From a virus: a stretch of 64,000 nucleotides of DNA. This document shows, in pieces, positions 25,640-34,853 of this stretch; position 1 is the first letter of the stretch, and every line of letters starts with the position of its first letter. Under the pieces are notes generated by a model that had not been told where the DNA came from, did no database searches, and saw only the letters and a list, made by a program, of their open reading frames with translations. The stretch lies in the IMG/VR virus record IMGVR_UViG_3300037258_000514, positions 1-64,000 of that record; one strand, given 5' to 3'. Both the position numbers and the translations under genes were made by a program.

Positions 25640-26614
25640 ATGTCAATAGCATTCCCTGTTTTTCCTACACTTATAGCGGGACAGTCATTCATTACTCCAA
25701 ACCAACCTCTTAGAGGTGTAGGATGGAGTGTGAAAAAAACTCCCACATGGAGCAATGAACGTCAGCAAACAACATCAGGACGCACGCTTGTAGTTAAGTA
25801 TTGGGTAAATCCTCTTTGGAAGTGGGAGTTCAGTTATGAAATAATTCTAGACAATCCTGATAATTCTAATAGTTTTTACTCAACGCCATTCCCGGCCACA
25901 GATTTTGAAATGCTTCAAGGATTTTATTGTGGGATGGAAGGTATGGGGAATGAATTTGCGTATCAACCACCTGATTCTATTAGAGGTGGAAGTTTTACAA
26001 TAACATCAGTTTATATTGGGACTGCAAATATAGCTGTACTTGGAATTAATTCGTCATTATCTGTCGGACAACTTAGACTTGGTGATGGTTTACATATTTC
26101 GGGTTTAAGTGTTGTAACAGGTTTAAATGGAGGAAATGGCACTGTAATAGGTCTTGATACAGTAGCTAATAAAATTACGTTGTCTATTACTATTGCTACG
26201 CATGTTTTTACTGCGGATAGCGGAACAGCAGTTGGCGGACAACCTCTAAGTGTTCCTGATGGTGATGGTAATATTGAAATAGTAAATACGATTGGCGCTT
26301 ATCCAAACACACTAGTCGCGGCCCCTGCAATTAATACTTCTGTGGAATCTGTTCAGTTGCCTGATACATCCACAATTATAATCTACAGTAACGGAACTGA
26401 CGTAACGAGTAGTTGTACTTTTGCTGCTGCAAATACGATCGCTGATTATCAGGGTGTTGTTGCTCAATTCGGGGTAACATCTTTAACAGCACCAATTACT
26501 GCATCATTCCAATACTTTTACTTATGTCGCTTTTCTGAAGATACACAAGAATTTGAAAATTTTATGGCTATGCTTTGGAAAGCAACAGTCAAAATAGATC
26601 AGGTGCGAATCTAA
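25640..26614 (+). CDS. Distal tail protein, DUF2460-like (first copy)
   Basis: The 324-residue product begins with Phe-Pro-x-Phe-Pro-Thr-Leu, Gly-Trp-Ser-Val-Lys-Lys-Thr, and Trp-Glu-Phe-Ser-Tyr-Glu. It closes with Phe-Tyr-Leu-Cys-Arg-Phe-Ser-Glu-Asp-Thr-Gln-Glu-Phe, the signature of the DUF2460/gp12-type protein of GTA-like tails. A beta-rich insert occupies about 110-240. It follows the tape measure, as distal tail proteins do. The gene at 27893 is a clear paralogue. Confidence 0.7.
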   Translation: MSIAFPVFPTLIAGQSFITPNQPLRGVGWSVKKTPTWSNERQQTTSGRTLVVKYWVNPLWKWEFSYEIILDNPDNSNSFYSTPFPATDFEMLQGFYCGMEGMGNEFAYQPPDSIRGGSFTITSVYIGTANIAVLGINSSLSVGQLRLGDGLHISGLSVVTGLNGGNGTVIGLDTVANKITLSITIATHVFTADSGTAVGGQPLSVPDGDGNIEIVNTIGAYPNTLVAAPAINTSVESVQLPDTSTIIIYSNGTDVTSSCTFAAANTIADYQGVVAQFGVTSLTAPITASFQYFYLCRFSEDTQEFENFMAMLWKATVKIDQVRI

Positions 26615-27891
26615 TGGGGTTGCAATTCTTAATGTCGGGATGTAACTTTTGCTTTAATCAGGGTATAACTACTGCTGGAGTGTTCGGCGCGACATTTCAA
26701 GCTACTTTATCAAATAGTGCCCCTGCAGGCAGAGGAAGTTCGTATGCAGTTCAAACAACTGGATCAGGAGGACAAGTATCTGCATTTTCGTTAGCATCAA
26801 ACTACTCAACCCTTATCGCAGGATTTGCTTACTACCCCACAGGACTTAGCTTTGTTATTCAACCGCAGATATTAACATTCTATACAAACAGTATAGCGAG
26901 TCAGTGTGATGTACGAGTAAATAGTAGTGGACTCTTTTACTTTACTAGAAACGGAACTACAATAAGCGGATTGAGTTCTATAGCTTTAAGCCAAAACGTA
27001 TGGCAGTATATAGAATTTAAAGCTTTCTTCTCAATAGGAACTTCAGGGACATGCGAAGTTAGAGTAAATGGTGTTCCTGTTCTAACAGCAACGGGATTAG
27101 ATAACTCCTCTACAGGAAACGGGGGACTCGTACAGTACGGAACACTAGGCGCTACTCAAGGATACTACAGAGATTTTTATTTCTTAGATGGTATAACAGG
27201 AGTAAATACAGATTATTTAGGAGATATTAGTGTTCAAGAATACTATCCGAATGGGGCAGGTGTAAATTCTCAATGGACGCCAAACGTCGGACCTTTCTTA
27301 ATTACCTCCGTAGCAGCAGGAACTGGTGTTTATACAGGAGTAATTACAGGAGGAGGATCAAATGCTTACCAAGGATATTACTTTGTAGCAAGCGGTTTCG
27401 GCCAATCTGCAAATAACGGAACTTTTTTGTGTACAGCATCATCATTAACTACATTAACACTAGCCAATGCATCAAGTCAGATTGATACAACAGGAACAAT
27501 TGATTTTCAATGTATAGTTCAGCCAGGTATTCATGGCGGTGCAGTTGATAATTCTACTTCGAATGTAGGAACCCGTCCGAATCAAGATGTAACATATATT
27601 TCAGATTCAACTTCCAGTGATATTTCTGACTTCGTTCATCAACAGTTTACTACGGCTAACGCATTAATTCCTGGAATTACGCATTTATCTTATGCCCGAA
27701 AAGATGATGTTGGCACGAGACTAATCGCGCAAGTTCTTCTATTGGGAGGAGCAACTGCTGTTTCTAACAGCATATCTTTAAGTACGAACTATCAGTACTA
27801 TCAACAGGTAATGGATGTTGATCCGAATAGTAATCCCTGGACAGTTTCAAATTTTAATTTGACAACAGGCGGAGTAAAGGAGTTAACATAA
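26614..27891 (+). CDS. Lectin-like (laminin-G/concanavalin fold) tail protein, copy 1
   Basis: I chose the ATG at 26614, which overlaps the previous stop (TAATG). The roughly 425-residue product has the pattern of LamG-like domains: 'cdvrvnssGlfyftrnGttisg', Trp-Gln-Tyr-Ile-Glu-Phe-Lys, and Gly-Thr-Cys-Glu-Val-Arg-Val-Asn-Gly. It is Ser/Thr/Gly-rich. A closely similar protein is coded at 34853. Such domains often bind surface sugars, so adsorption is a reasonable inference. Its location between two copies of the distal tail gene is unusual. Confidence 0.65.
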   Translation: MGLQFLMSGCNFCFNQGITTAGVFGATFQATLSNSAPAGRGSSYAVQTTGSGGQVSAFSLASNYSTLIAGFAYYPTGLSFVIQPQILTFYTNSIASQCDVRVNSSGLFYFTRNGTTISGLSSIALSQNVWQYIEFKAFFSIGTSGTCEVRVNGVPVLTATGLDNSSTGNGGLVQYGTLGATQGYYRDFYFLDGITGVNTDYLGDISVQEYYPNGAGVNSQWTPNVGPFLITSVAAGTGVYTGVITGGGSNAYQGYYFVASGFGQSANNGTFLCTASSLTTLTLANASSQIDTTGTIDFQCIVQPGIHGGAVDNSTSNVGTRPNQDVTYISDSTSSDISDFVHQQFTTANALIPGITHLSYARKDDVGTRLIAQVLLLGGATAVSNSISLSTNYQYYQQVMDVDPNSNPWTVSNFNLTTGGVKELT

Positions 27892-27892
27892 A

Positions 27893-28996
27893 TTGGCTGC
27901 GCGACTCGATCAGGATTTATATCTTCTAGCCGTCCAGAAGACAGGAGCAAGAGCTCGCTTAGATCAAGATTTACTTCTTGTTGCAAAAGCCTCTGATGGT
28001 TTCCTCCAAACATTACCTATAGTTGTTGCGGGTCAAAGTACTAATCTTCCTCTAAATGCAGTTCGTGGAGTTGGATGGAGTGTAAAAAAATCAGCAAAGT
28101 ATTTTTCAATTCCTCAACAGTCTACATCAGGCGTATCTACAGTAGTTATACTAGCAAGAAATCCTGAATGGCACTGGGAGTTTACTTTTGAGATACTTCT
28201 AGATAATCCAAATCAACCTAATTCTTTCTATACTATTCCTTTTCCTGCCACGGATATTGAAGAACTAACAAGTTTCTATTCAAGTGCTCAAGGTGCAGGG
28301 AAATTTGCTTATCAACCTCCTGATTCTGCGCGAGGAGGTACATTCGTAGTCACAACAGTTAATGTTCCTACAAACGGATTAGTAGCTATAACGACAGATG
28401 GCGCCACTCCTGTTACAAATCTTAAACTTGGAGATATACTTGTCGGAAACAGTTTTTCTTTAGCGACGTATTTAAATAGAGCAGCAGCAACTGTTGTTGG
28501 AATTAACCCGTTAATAAGTGCGTTTACTATTGCTGTGAGTACATCAGGTATCCATGCACCGGTAACAGATAACGGTCAGATGGTAGGAGGACAGCCACTA
28601 ATAGTTACAAATAATACGTGTGAACTTGTTAGTACGATAGGAACCGTTCCTCTAACTATAACATCTTCGCCATCAACAAGTTTAACGGTTGAAGCTGTAC
28701 AGCTAATAGATAAAGAAACTCTCACCTTTTATTCCAATGGTGTTCGTCTTCTAAACTATACAATAGATAGAACATTCGCTTTAACAGGAAGAGCAATGTA
28801 CATAGCTAAGGGAAAAGGCGTAAGCCCTTATCAAGGTATTTCAGTTTCATTTCTTTCTACGCCTACTAATCCTGTTACAGCAAGCTATAACTACTATTAT
28901 TTGTGTAAGTTTTCAGATGATACACAAGAATATGATAATTTTGTTGCAACACTTTGGGCATGTAGTTCAATAAAAATTCAACAGACAAAACACTAA
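27893..28996 (+). CDS. Distal tail protein, DUF2460-like (second copy) with QD-repeat N-terminus
   Basis: Translation starts at TTG 27893 behind AAAGGAG. Residues 1-35 contain two Arg-Leu-Asp-Gln-Asp-Leu-x-Leu-(L/V)-Ala units, related to the Ser-Gln-Asp-Ile-Thr-Leu-Val repeats coded at 36194. From about 38 the protein aligns with the gene at 25640: Ile-Val-Val-Ala-Gly-Gln-Ser, Gly-Val-Gly-Trp-Ser-Val-Lys-Lys, Trp-Glu-Phe-Thr-Phe-Glu and the closing Tyr-Leu-Cys-Lys-Phe-Ser-Asp-Asp-Thr-Gln-Glu. The two copies share less in the central insert. They may form different rings of the tail tip. Confidence 0.7.
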   Translation: MAARLDQDLYLLAVQKTGARARLDQDLLLVAKASDGFLQTLPIVVAGQSTNLPLNAVRGVGWSVKKSAKYFSIPQQSTSGVSTVVILARNPEWHWEFTFEILLDNPNQPNSFYTIPFPATDIEELTSFYSSAQGAGKFAYQPPDSARGGTFVVTTVNVPTNGLVAITTDGATPVTNLKLGDILVGNSFSLATYLNRAAATVVGINPLISAFTIAVSTSGIHAPVTDNGQMVGGQPLIVTNNTCELVSTIGTVPLTITSSPSTSLTVEAVQLIDKETLTFYSNGVRLLNYTIDRTFALTGRAMYIAKGKGVSPYQGISVSFLSTPTNPVTASYNYYYLCKFSDDTQEYDNFVATLWACSSIKIQQTKH

Positions 28997-28997
28997 A

Positions 28998-30044
28998 ATG
29001 CGCTCAATTTACGATTCAACTACAGGTAACGATGTTACATCATCAGTTCAATCAACATTACTTGCAGGACGCACATTCTTTACACGATATTTGTTTCGTT
29101 TTCAGGTGTTAGGATTTTGGTTCACAAATGCAACAAATAATTTTGTTGACTTTGCTTTTACAACAGACTTTCCTATCTTCGTAAACAAATATCAGGTTAC
29201 AGCGACAGGAGCAACACAATTAGGATCATATTCAGGAGGAATACTTCAGAATAATGGTGTTACTTTTTTCCCTGACCAGTTTGATATAACATCATCAATT
29301 GATTACGATATTGGATTTGCAGATCATCCTGTCGAAATTACTTGGTATATAGATGATACAAGAAATTACTCAGGGAATAGCGGAACAGGATTAAATGCAG
29401 TAACTAGTCCGAATGGACTAACGATGAAACAAGCTATGCTAATGGGGGCGTTTAATGAAGCTCCCTTTTGGATACATCAAGCGTTGTACACAGCAGATCC
29501 CACTAAAGGAGGAACTTTTTTAGGAACAGTTTTAATGTTTAGAGGTTATATTAGAAAAGTTGTGGCCTCGAAGAACTCCCTAATTCTAAGTATTACAAGC
29601 TTGATGGATGCATTTCAACAAACACAAGTTCCAACACAAACATTTACTCCAAACTGCCGCGCTGTTCCATTCTTGCCGGCAGCAGGAGGAACTTATGCGG
29701 GACATTGGGTTAGTATTGCCTCTGTTACATCACCTACACAGATTACATTTAACATAGGAGCTACATTAAGTATTCCTGAAGACGCATTGAGAGATTATTA
29801 CATAGGATTTACATCAAATATTGGTGGAGGTGTTGTTCCTTGGGGTACAGCGACGCCTCCTGCTCCATTTTGGAGGATTAGAGGTAACCCTTCAACAACA
29901 AGTAGTAGTACAGTAACGTGCTATTTCTACGAGCCGCCAATTGTTCCGGCAAGTCCTTCGGATATACCTGTAATGGGTCAAACAAGTTTGGCAGGTTCAC
30001 CAAAAGGTTTCCCCTACATTCCGCCTCCAGAATTATCAATATAA
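28998..30044 (+). CDS. Baseplate hub protein, DUF2163-like
   Basis: The 348-residue product follows DUF2460 and precedes the NlpC/P60 gene, the order of GTA genes gp12-gp13-gp14. It has an early Tyr-Leu-Phe-Arg-Phe segment, Trp-Tyr-Ile-Asp-Asp near 112, Gly-Thr-Val-Leu-Met-Phe-Arg-Gly near 180, and 'tqtftpnCra.pF' near 215, as in DUF2163 proteins where a conserved Cys follows the first domain. The C-terminus is Pro-rich. It probably forms part of the tail tip hub. Confidence 0.65.
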   Translation: MRSIYDSTTGNDVTSSVQSTLLAGRTFFTRYLFRFQVLGFWFTNATNNFVDFAFTTDFPIFVNKYQVTATGATQLGSYSGGILQNNGVTFFPDQFDITSSIDYDIGFADHPVEITWYIDDTRNYSGNSGTGLNAVTSPNGLTMKQAMLMGAFNEAPFWIHQALYTADPTKGGTFLGTVLMFRGYIRKVVASKNSLILSITSLMDAFQQTQVPTQTFTPNCRAVPFLPAAGGTYAGHWVSIASVTSPTQITFNIGATLSIPEDALRDYYIGFTSNIGGGVVPWGTATPPAPFWRIRGNPSTTSSSTVTCYFYEPPIVPASPSDIPVMGQTSLAGSPKGFPYIPPPELSI

Positions 30045-30066
30045 CCTCTAAGGAGCATTTCCTGTC

Positions 30067-30333
30067 ATGCCCGATACATTAATTGATGTACAAAATATAG
30101 TTGCTAAACAACTGGGTGTTGAATTAAACGCTGTACAACCAGAATCATTACTAGCCGAAGAACTCGGTGCAAATTCGCTAGACAAGGTTGAAATTATTAT
30201 TCGTATTGAAGAACGATATGACATTATTATTCATGATAATGATGCTAAGGATATACGAACTGTTTCTGATGCAGTTAAAGCTATTGATGAACGTGTAGCT
30301 CAGAGAGAAGAAAAACTTGATATATCCTTCTGA
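30067..30333 (+). CDS. Acyl carrier protein
   Basis: The 88-residue, acidic, helical product has Glu-Leu-Gly-Ala-Asn-Ser-Leu-Asp-Lys-Val-Glu-Ile, matching the phosphopantetheine attachment motif GADSLDTVEL of bacterial AcpP, with Ser37 as attachment site and Asn in place of the preceding Asp. Length fits AcpP. An AAGGAG site lies 11 bases upstream. It is coded between tail hub genes with no fatty-acid or polyketide genes nearby. Either it is a phage copy that diverts the host's acyl chemistry, or a structural reuse of the fold, or it acylates a tail protein. All three are inference. Confidence 0.8.
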   Translation: MPDTLIDVQNIVAKQLGVELNAVQPESLLAEELGANSLDKVEIIIRIEERYDIIIHDNDAKDIRTVSDAVKAIDERVAQREEKLDISF

Positions 30334-30571
30334 ACTTGTCGAGGAAGTAACAATAGGATTTAAGAATCCAAAAATACGTCGTGTCCTTCGTATTTACAGA
30401 AAAGCTTTTGGAGTAGATCCAGCGCATATTGGTGGATATTACGATGCCGCGTATCTTCTGAAAGTTATACGTTTTTCAGAGTTTTATGCTAGAATGCGTA
30501 ATAGACGCGCTGTAGCAATAATTAAGCAATTGCGGAAGGAGTTATCTGCATGTCGTCGCCAGAAGAAGTAA
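30317..30571 (+). CDS. Small basic protein, unknown
   Basis: An 84-residue frame beginning at TTG 30317 overlaps the end of the acyl carrier gene and the start of the NlpC/P60 gene. It is helical and Arg/Lys-rich, with Tyr-Tyr-Asp-Ala-Ala-Tyr in the middle and a basic C-terminus. Small helical proteins are found at this place in several GTA-like tail clusters. The start is uncertain. Confidence 0.45.
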   Translation: MIYPSELVEEVTIGFKNPKIRRVLRIYRKAFGVDPAHIGGYYDAAYLLKVIRFSEFYARMRNRRAVAIIKQLRKELSACRRQKK

Positions 30572-31038
30572 CTAATCAGCGAGTGGCAGTGTGTACTGAA
30601 GCAGAATCTTGGATAAAAACTCCTTTTCATCACGCTGCCTGTGTAAAAGGAGCGGGAGTTGATTGTGCACATGTTGGAGCAACGTTTGAAAAAGTTCTCG
30701 GGATAAAACTTCCTTTTCCATCGTACTACGCATCTCAGTGGCATTTACACGAAACAATGACTCCAGAAGGATTGAGATTCGTAGAAATATACGTTGATGG
30801 CCTCCATAATGGAGGATTTATTGATATTACTAAAGAACAAGCTCTTCCCGGAGATGTAGTTCTATCAAAACTTGGACGCACATTTTGTCATGGCGGTATT
30901 ATCGTAGGATGGCCTTGGGTTGTTCAGGCAGAATCTTCTCCTGTGGGTGCCGGGAAAGTAGTTAAAGCAAATGCTACAGCAAATTGGTTCCTATCAGGAA
31001 GAACACTAAAATTCTTTTCTTATAAGGATTGGCATTAA
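30550..31038 (+). CDS. NlpC/P60-type peptidase of the tail tip
   Basis: The 162-residue protein has Gly-Val-Asp-Cys39-Ala-His-Val, the catalytic Cys motif of NlpC/P60 peptidases (usually DCSG/DCAH), and Phe-Cys-His114-Gly-Gly-Ile-Ile-Val carrying the His. Pro-Gly-Asp-Val-Val at 100-104 is the family's usual strand before the His. These enzymes cut cell-wall peptides; the GTA gp14 homologue sits at the tail tip and aids DNA entry. Context between DUF2163 and tip protein is the same here. Confidence 0.8.
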   Translation: MSSPEEVTNQRVAVCTEAESWIKTPFHHAACVKGAGVDCAHVGATFEKVLGIKLPFPSYYASQWHLHETMTPEGLRFVEIYVDGLHNGGFIDITKEQALPGDVVLSKLGRTFCHGGIIVGWPWVVQAESSPVGAGKVVKANATANWFLSGRTLKFFSYKDWH

Positions 31039-31040
31039 AG

Positions 31041-34000
31041 ATGGCTTCTACTAAAGCGCCCGCCCAACAGACACAAAGAGTTACCGGATTACAAATATCT
31101 GATACTGCTATGGGGCAATGTCTTCAATATGTATTTGGACATTGCCGTTGTCCTCATACCCTAATCTACTACTCAAACTTTCAAGTTCATCAACAACAAA
31201 ACTCTCTGAAGAAAGGAGGCAAAGCGGGAAGTACCAACTGGTACAGTGTTAACGCTGATTTCTTTCTTGGTTATGGTCCATTTGAAGGTCTTGTAAGTTG
31301 CTGGGAAAGTAGCGTTTGGTATTATGCAACATACAGTTCGCAAACATTTACAGGATCAGGAACAGGAACGCAATTCAATTTTACAATAAGTAACAATTCT
31401 TCTGATCTAATTCTCGTAATGGGCGTAGCTTATAGTTCAGCATATAATATCAACTACAGCGATTATGCTGATCCATTTACAACAAACGCATTTAATTTAT
31501 CAGGTACATCGTATCTTCCTCTATATAACGCCTTCTTTCCATTGCCAAATTACGGAAATATTTCTTTAAGTGGACAACCTTTTGCATACTATAATGATAA
31601 TCCAACAGAACCAACAGTTACAGTAATTTTTCCATCTGCAGTTACAAGTCCTCAGATTATTGTTTACTATGCTGAAGTTGGAGGAAATAACGGTTTAATC
31701 AATAATCAATCAGGTAAAAAAGGTGGTGGGAATCTTCCTTATCAAAATGGCGGATTAGTTTTTGAAAGAGTATTAGGTGTCGGACCTTCAGGAAATCCTC
31801 TTACATATCCAGAATTTTCTGGAGATGGCGGCGCTAATATTGCATTGGGCGCGTCAGCAATTCTGCCTCAGTTTAACTATGAGGTAAAAGCTTTATTTGG
31901 ATTAGGTAATTCATCACCTGTTAGCACATACAATCCAGGAGCGGCTCCTGGAGACCCTGGTCAGTATATTGCTAAAACGACAAGTGGTGATTGTAATCCT
32001 GCAGATATTATCTGTGACCTAATTTGCTCAGGCAATAGAGAACCTGGGGACGTAGATTTTGTTTGGCAGCATGGATTAGGATTTAGTAGCTATATTCCCT
32101 CCACAGTTGATGCTTATTGGGCATATAGTCGATTTGGGGGTATCTTAAAAGATGAACCTAATTTGAACGGAACTAGTGGAGGAACGCATACATTTTATCG
32201 CCCAACAACATCTTCCGGTTCAGGAGGACCAGTACCGGGATATGTAAACCCCGCAAATGCTTATGACAATGATCCTACTACGTTTTCATCGGGATTTACT
32301 AATGTAGCTATTGATGATCTTGTCAGTGAAACCTGGAGTGGATTTCCCGCAGGAACAGTTAGTACTAATACGTTTTTAAGAATATTGTCTTCAGTTCCAA
32401 AAGTTGTTTCCGGAGGATTAGCAGAACTTCAATATTCAATTGATGGTGGATCATCCTTTACTACAATATATTCAGAAACATCGCAATCAGGACAAGATGT
32501 GTCCAGAAACGAACAAACTGACTCTGTTTTAATTCCTAGTGGGACATCAATGACTGATGTTCAGGTACAAGCTATTGTAAACTTTGGATCAGGAAGTGCA
32601 AGTCAACTTATTAATGAGATCTATCTTGACGCAGTAGTTTTTTCTGGAGGAGGAGGAACTGGAAGTTTAGGTTTAACAAATCTAAGAAACTACTGTATGG
32701 CTTACAACATCTTTATTTCAGGAGCTATAGATAATCAATCTATAGCAGCACAAATACTAGACGATCTTGCTGCAGTGGCAAATAGCGCCCCGGTATTTGA
32801 TGGCGCAGCTCTTGATTTTATTCCTTACTGCGAAGTTAGTAACTATGGGAATGGTACAAGTTATGTAGCCCTATCTGCAAGTGGGCCACTTTTTAATCTG
32901 ACATCAGCTAACTTCTTGCCTGTAAAAGGAAAAGCTCCCGTTGAAGAAACTTATGATAGAGCAAAAGATAACTTCAACTCAATTCAAGTAGGATTTAAAG
33001 ATGCTACTGCTCAATGGACAGATAACTTTATAATCTTAACAGATTCAATGGATGTTACTATCCAAGGAGCAATGAATTCTACACAGAGAAATTTTTCGTA
33101 TATAACGAATGCAGCTACAGCGCAAGCCGTTGGGTATCCACTATTACGGCGAACATTATTAGTAGAACGAAAAGAATATAAATTTTCTCTTCCTGCCGTT
33201 TGGTCTACAATCCTTACACCAATGGATCTAGTTACATTAGATGAATCTACGATTAGTTCTTATCCAATACCTGTAAGGATTAAAACTTTATCGCTAGATA
33301 AAAAAATGGAACTGCAAGTTACGGCTGAACCATACATCTATGCATCAAGCAGTCCGATAGTTCCGGGAGCGACAGGAACTGCGCAAGCTATTCAAAACCC
33401 CGGGAATGGTAGTAATGATCCGGGAAATATTAATACACCTATAATTTTAGAAACAGTTCCAAAACTTATACCGACAGGACCCTCAATTGCATTTTGTGTT
33501 TCAGGTTCCGGAGCCTACTGGGGCGGCGCTATTATTTGGATGTCCACTGATGGAGGAAATTCTTATGCGCAAGTTGCAGGTGTAACAAATAGACAAACAC
33601 AGGGAGTAACATCAACATCAACATATCCTAATAATACTGACCCTGATAGCACAGACAGTTTATTTGTTGATTTAACTGAGAGTTTAGGGACACTCAATAG
33701 TGTTTCGTCTTCACAGCAAGATCAATTCTTTCCTTCTTTGTGTTACTTACAAGGCGGAGGAACATTTACAGATCCAAACGGTAATATCTTTACAATTCCT
33801 TATGAATTGGTGTCATTTCAAACTGCAACATTAACTGCTGCTAATAAATATGAAATGGGTGCTGTTACATCTACGCCTATTCGACGCGGCGTATTTAATA
33901 CGCCTCCTACTTCACATGCATCAGGCAGTCAGTTTTCGTTTTTATCAGATGGTATTGTAGTAACAATAAATCTTCCAAACAACTTAATTGGAACAACGCT

Positions 34001-34853
34001 TTACTTTAAGTTTACTTCATTTAATATTCAGGGAGGTAGTTCTCAGCAACTACAAGATGTTTCTGCATATACATTTACTCCAACAGGTCAGGTTGGATGG
34101 ATGCAAGGCACATACACTGTTTCTCCACAACCTACAATTTACCAAGGCCAGAGTGGAGGGTGGGCTGGTGTTGATACAAATAGTTCTACATGGACTACAT
34201 CAGCAGATATATACTTCCCACCTATTACAACGACTTATTCAGGTGGATCATCTGTGAAATATGCTGCAAGAGATGCGGGAATCGTTGCGTTTACTAATCC
34301 GCTAGGTGGCGAACAAACTTGGGTTACAATTTATGATCCTGGGTTGGTAGGAGATTTTGGCGCATCTTCTCTTCTTAACACGTATGCTGATCTAAACCAG
34401 ACACGGTGGAATACGCCCGGCTATATTCGTGTAGGTACTCTGACATCATTAGCTTTCTCTGGTGGAGGCGGTTCAGGGGGAGGTGGAGGAACAAGTCCAG
34501 GTGGAGTAAACGATTCCATTATGTATATTCCAATTGTTGCTGGAACGTATGCCGCAAATCAAGAATTATTTTACACAATTTATCCAAGAACCGTTACTTT
34601 CCCTGTAAATCTAACAGGTACAACTGTTGGAAGTAGAGTTAATCCAACTTCTACTGTAACTGTAACATTAAATAAAAATGGAAGTTCAATAGGAACAATT
34701 AGTATAACATCGGCAGGGGTAGCAACAATAACATTTACGGCTGCTGTTTCATTTAACGGAATTTCAGATAGCTTTAGTATCGTAGCACCTTCTAGTTCTG
34801 ATTCTGCCTTTGCAGGTTTCTTCATGGCGATATACGCAAGTAGGAGCAACTAA
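31041..34853 (+). CDS. Tail tip / host specificity protein (gp15/TipJ-like)
   Basis: The 1270-residue product starts at ATG 31041. The N-terminus has the 'a.Gt.i..vyG..r.pg.liy..' style of tail tip proteins. Ile-Cys-Asp-Leu-Ile near residue 325 and a 'd.dl.n.ri.' region near 640-720 with Asp-Asn-Phe-Asn-Ser-Ile-Gln-Val fit the phage-tail_3 (gp15-like) fold. A coagulation-factor-like beta insert near 380-540 and a C-terminal Gly-rich linker plus beta domain (about 1140-1270) may contact the host. It follows the NlpC/P60 gene as in GTAs. Confidence 0.7.
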   Translation: MASTKAPAQQTQRVTGLQISDTAMGQCLQYVFGHCRCPHTLIYYSNFQVHQQQNSLKKGGKAGSTNWYSVNADFFLGYGPFEGLVSCWESSVWYYATYSSQTFTGSGTGTQFNFTISNNSSDLILVMGVAYSSAYNINYSDYADPFTTNAFNLSGTSYLPLYNAFFPLPNYGNISLSGQPFAYYNDNPTEPTVTVIFPSAVTSPQIIVYYAEVGGNNGLINNQSGKKGGGNLPYQNGGLVFERVLGVGPSGNPLTYPEFSGDGGANIALGASAILPQFNYEVKALFGLGNSSPVSTYNPGAAPGDPGQYIAKTTSGDCNPADIICDLICSGNREPGDVDFVWQHGLGFSSYIPSTVDAYWAYSRFGGILKDEPNLNGTSGGTHTFYRPTTSSGSGGPVPGYVNPANAYDNDPTTFSSGFTNVAIDDLVSETWSGFPAGTVSTNTFLRILSSVPKVVSGGLAELQYSIDGGSSFTTIYSETSQSGQDVSRNEQTDSVLIPSGTSMTDVQVQAIVNFGSGSASQLINEIYLDAVVFSGGGGTGSLGLTNLRNYCMAYNIFISGAIDNQSIAAQILDDLAAVANSAPVFDGAALDFIPYCEVSNYGNGTSYVALSASGPLFNLTSANFLPVKGKAPVEETYDRAKDNFNSIQVGFKDATAQWTDNFIILTDSMDVTIQGAMNSTQRNFSYITNAATAQAVGYPLLRRTLLVERKEYKFSLPAVWSTILTPMDLVTLDESTISSYPIPVRIKTLSLDKKMELQVTAEPYIYASSSPIVPGATGTAQAIQNPGNGSNDPGNINTPIILETVPKLIPTGPSIAFCVSGSGAYWGGAIIWMSTDGGNSYAQVAGVTNRQTQGVTSTSTYPNNTDPDSTDSLFVDLTESLGTLNSVSSSQQDQFFPSLCYLQGGGTFTDPNGNIFTIPYELVSFQTATLTAANKYEMGAVTSTPIRRGVFNTPPTSHASGSQFSFLSDGIVVTINLPNNLIGTTLYFKFTSFNIQGGSSQQLQDVSAYTFTPTGQVGWMQGTYTVSPQPTIYQGQSGGWAGVDTNSSTWTTSADIYFPPITTTYSGGSSVKYAARDAGIVAFTNPLGGEQTWVTIYDPGLVGDFGASSLLNTYADLNQTRWNTPGYIRVGTLTSLAFSGGGGSGGGGGTSPGGVNDSIMYIPIVAGTYAANQELFYTIYPRTVTFPVNLTGTTVGSRVNPTSTVTVTLNKNGSSIGTISITSAGVATITFTAAVSFNGISDSFSIVAPSSSDSAFAGFFMAIYASRSN

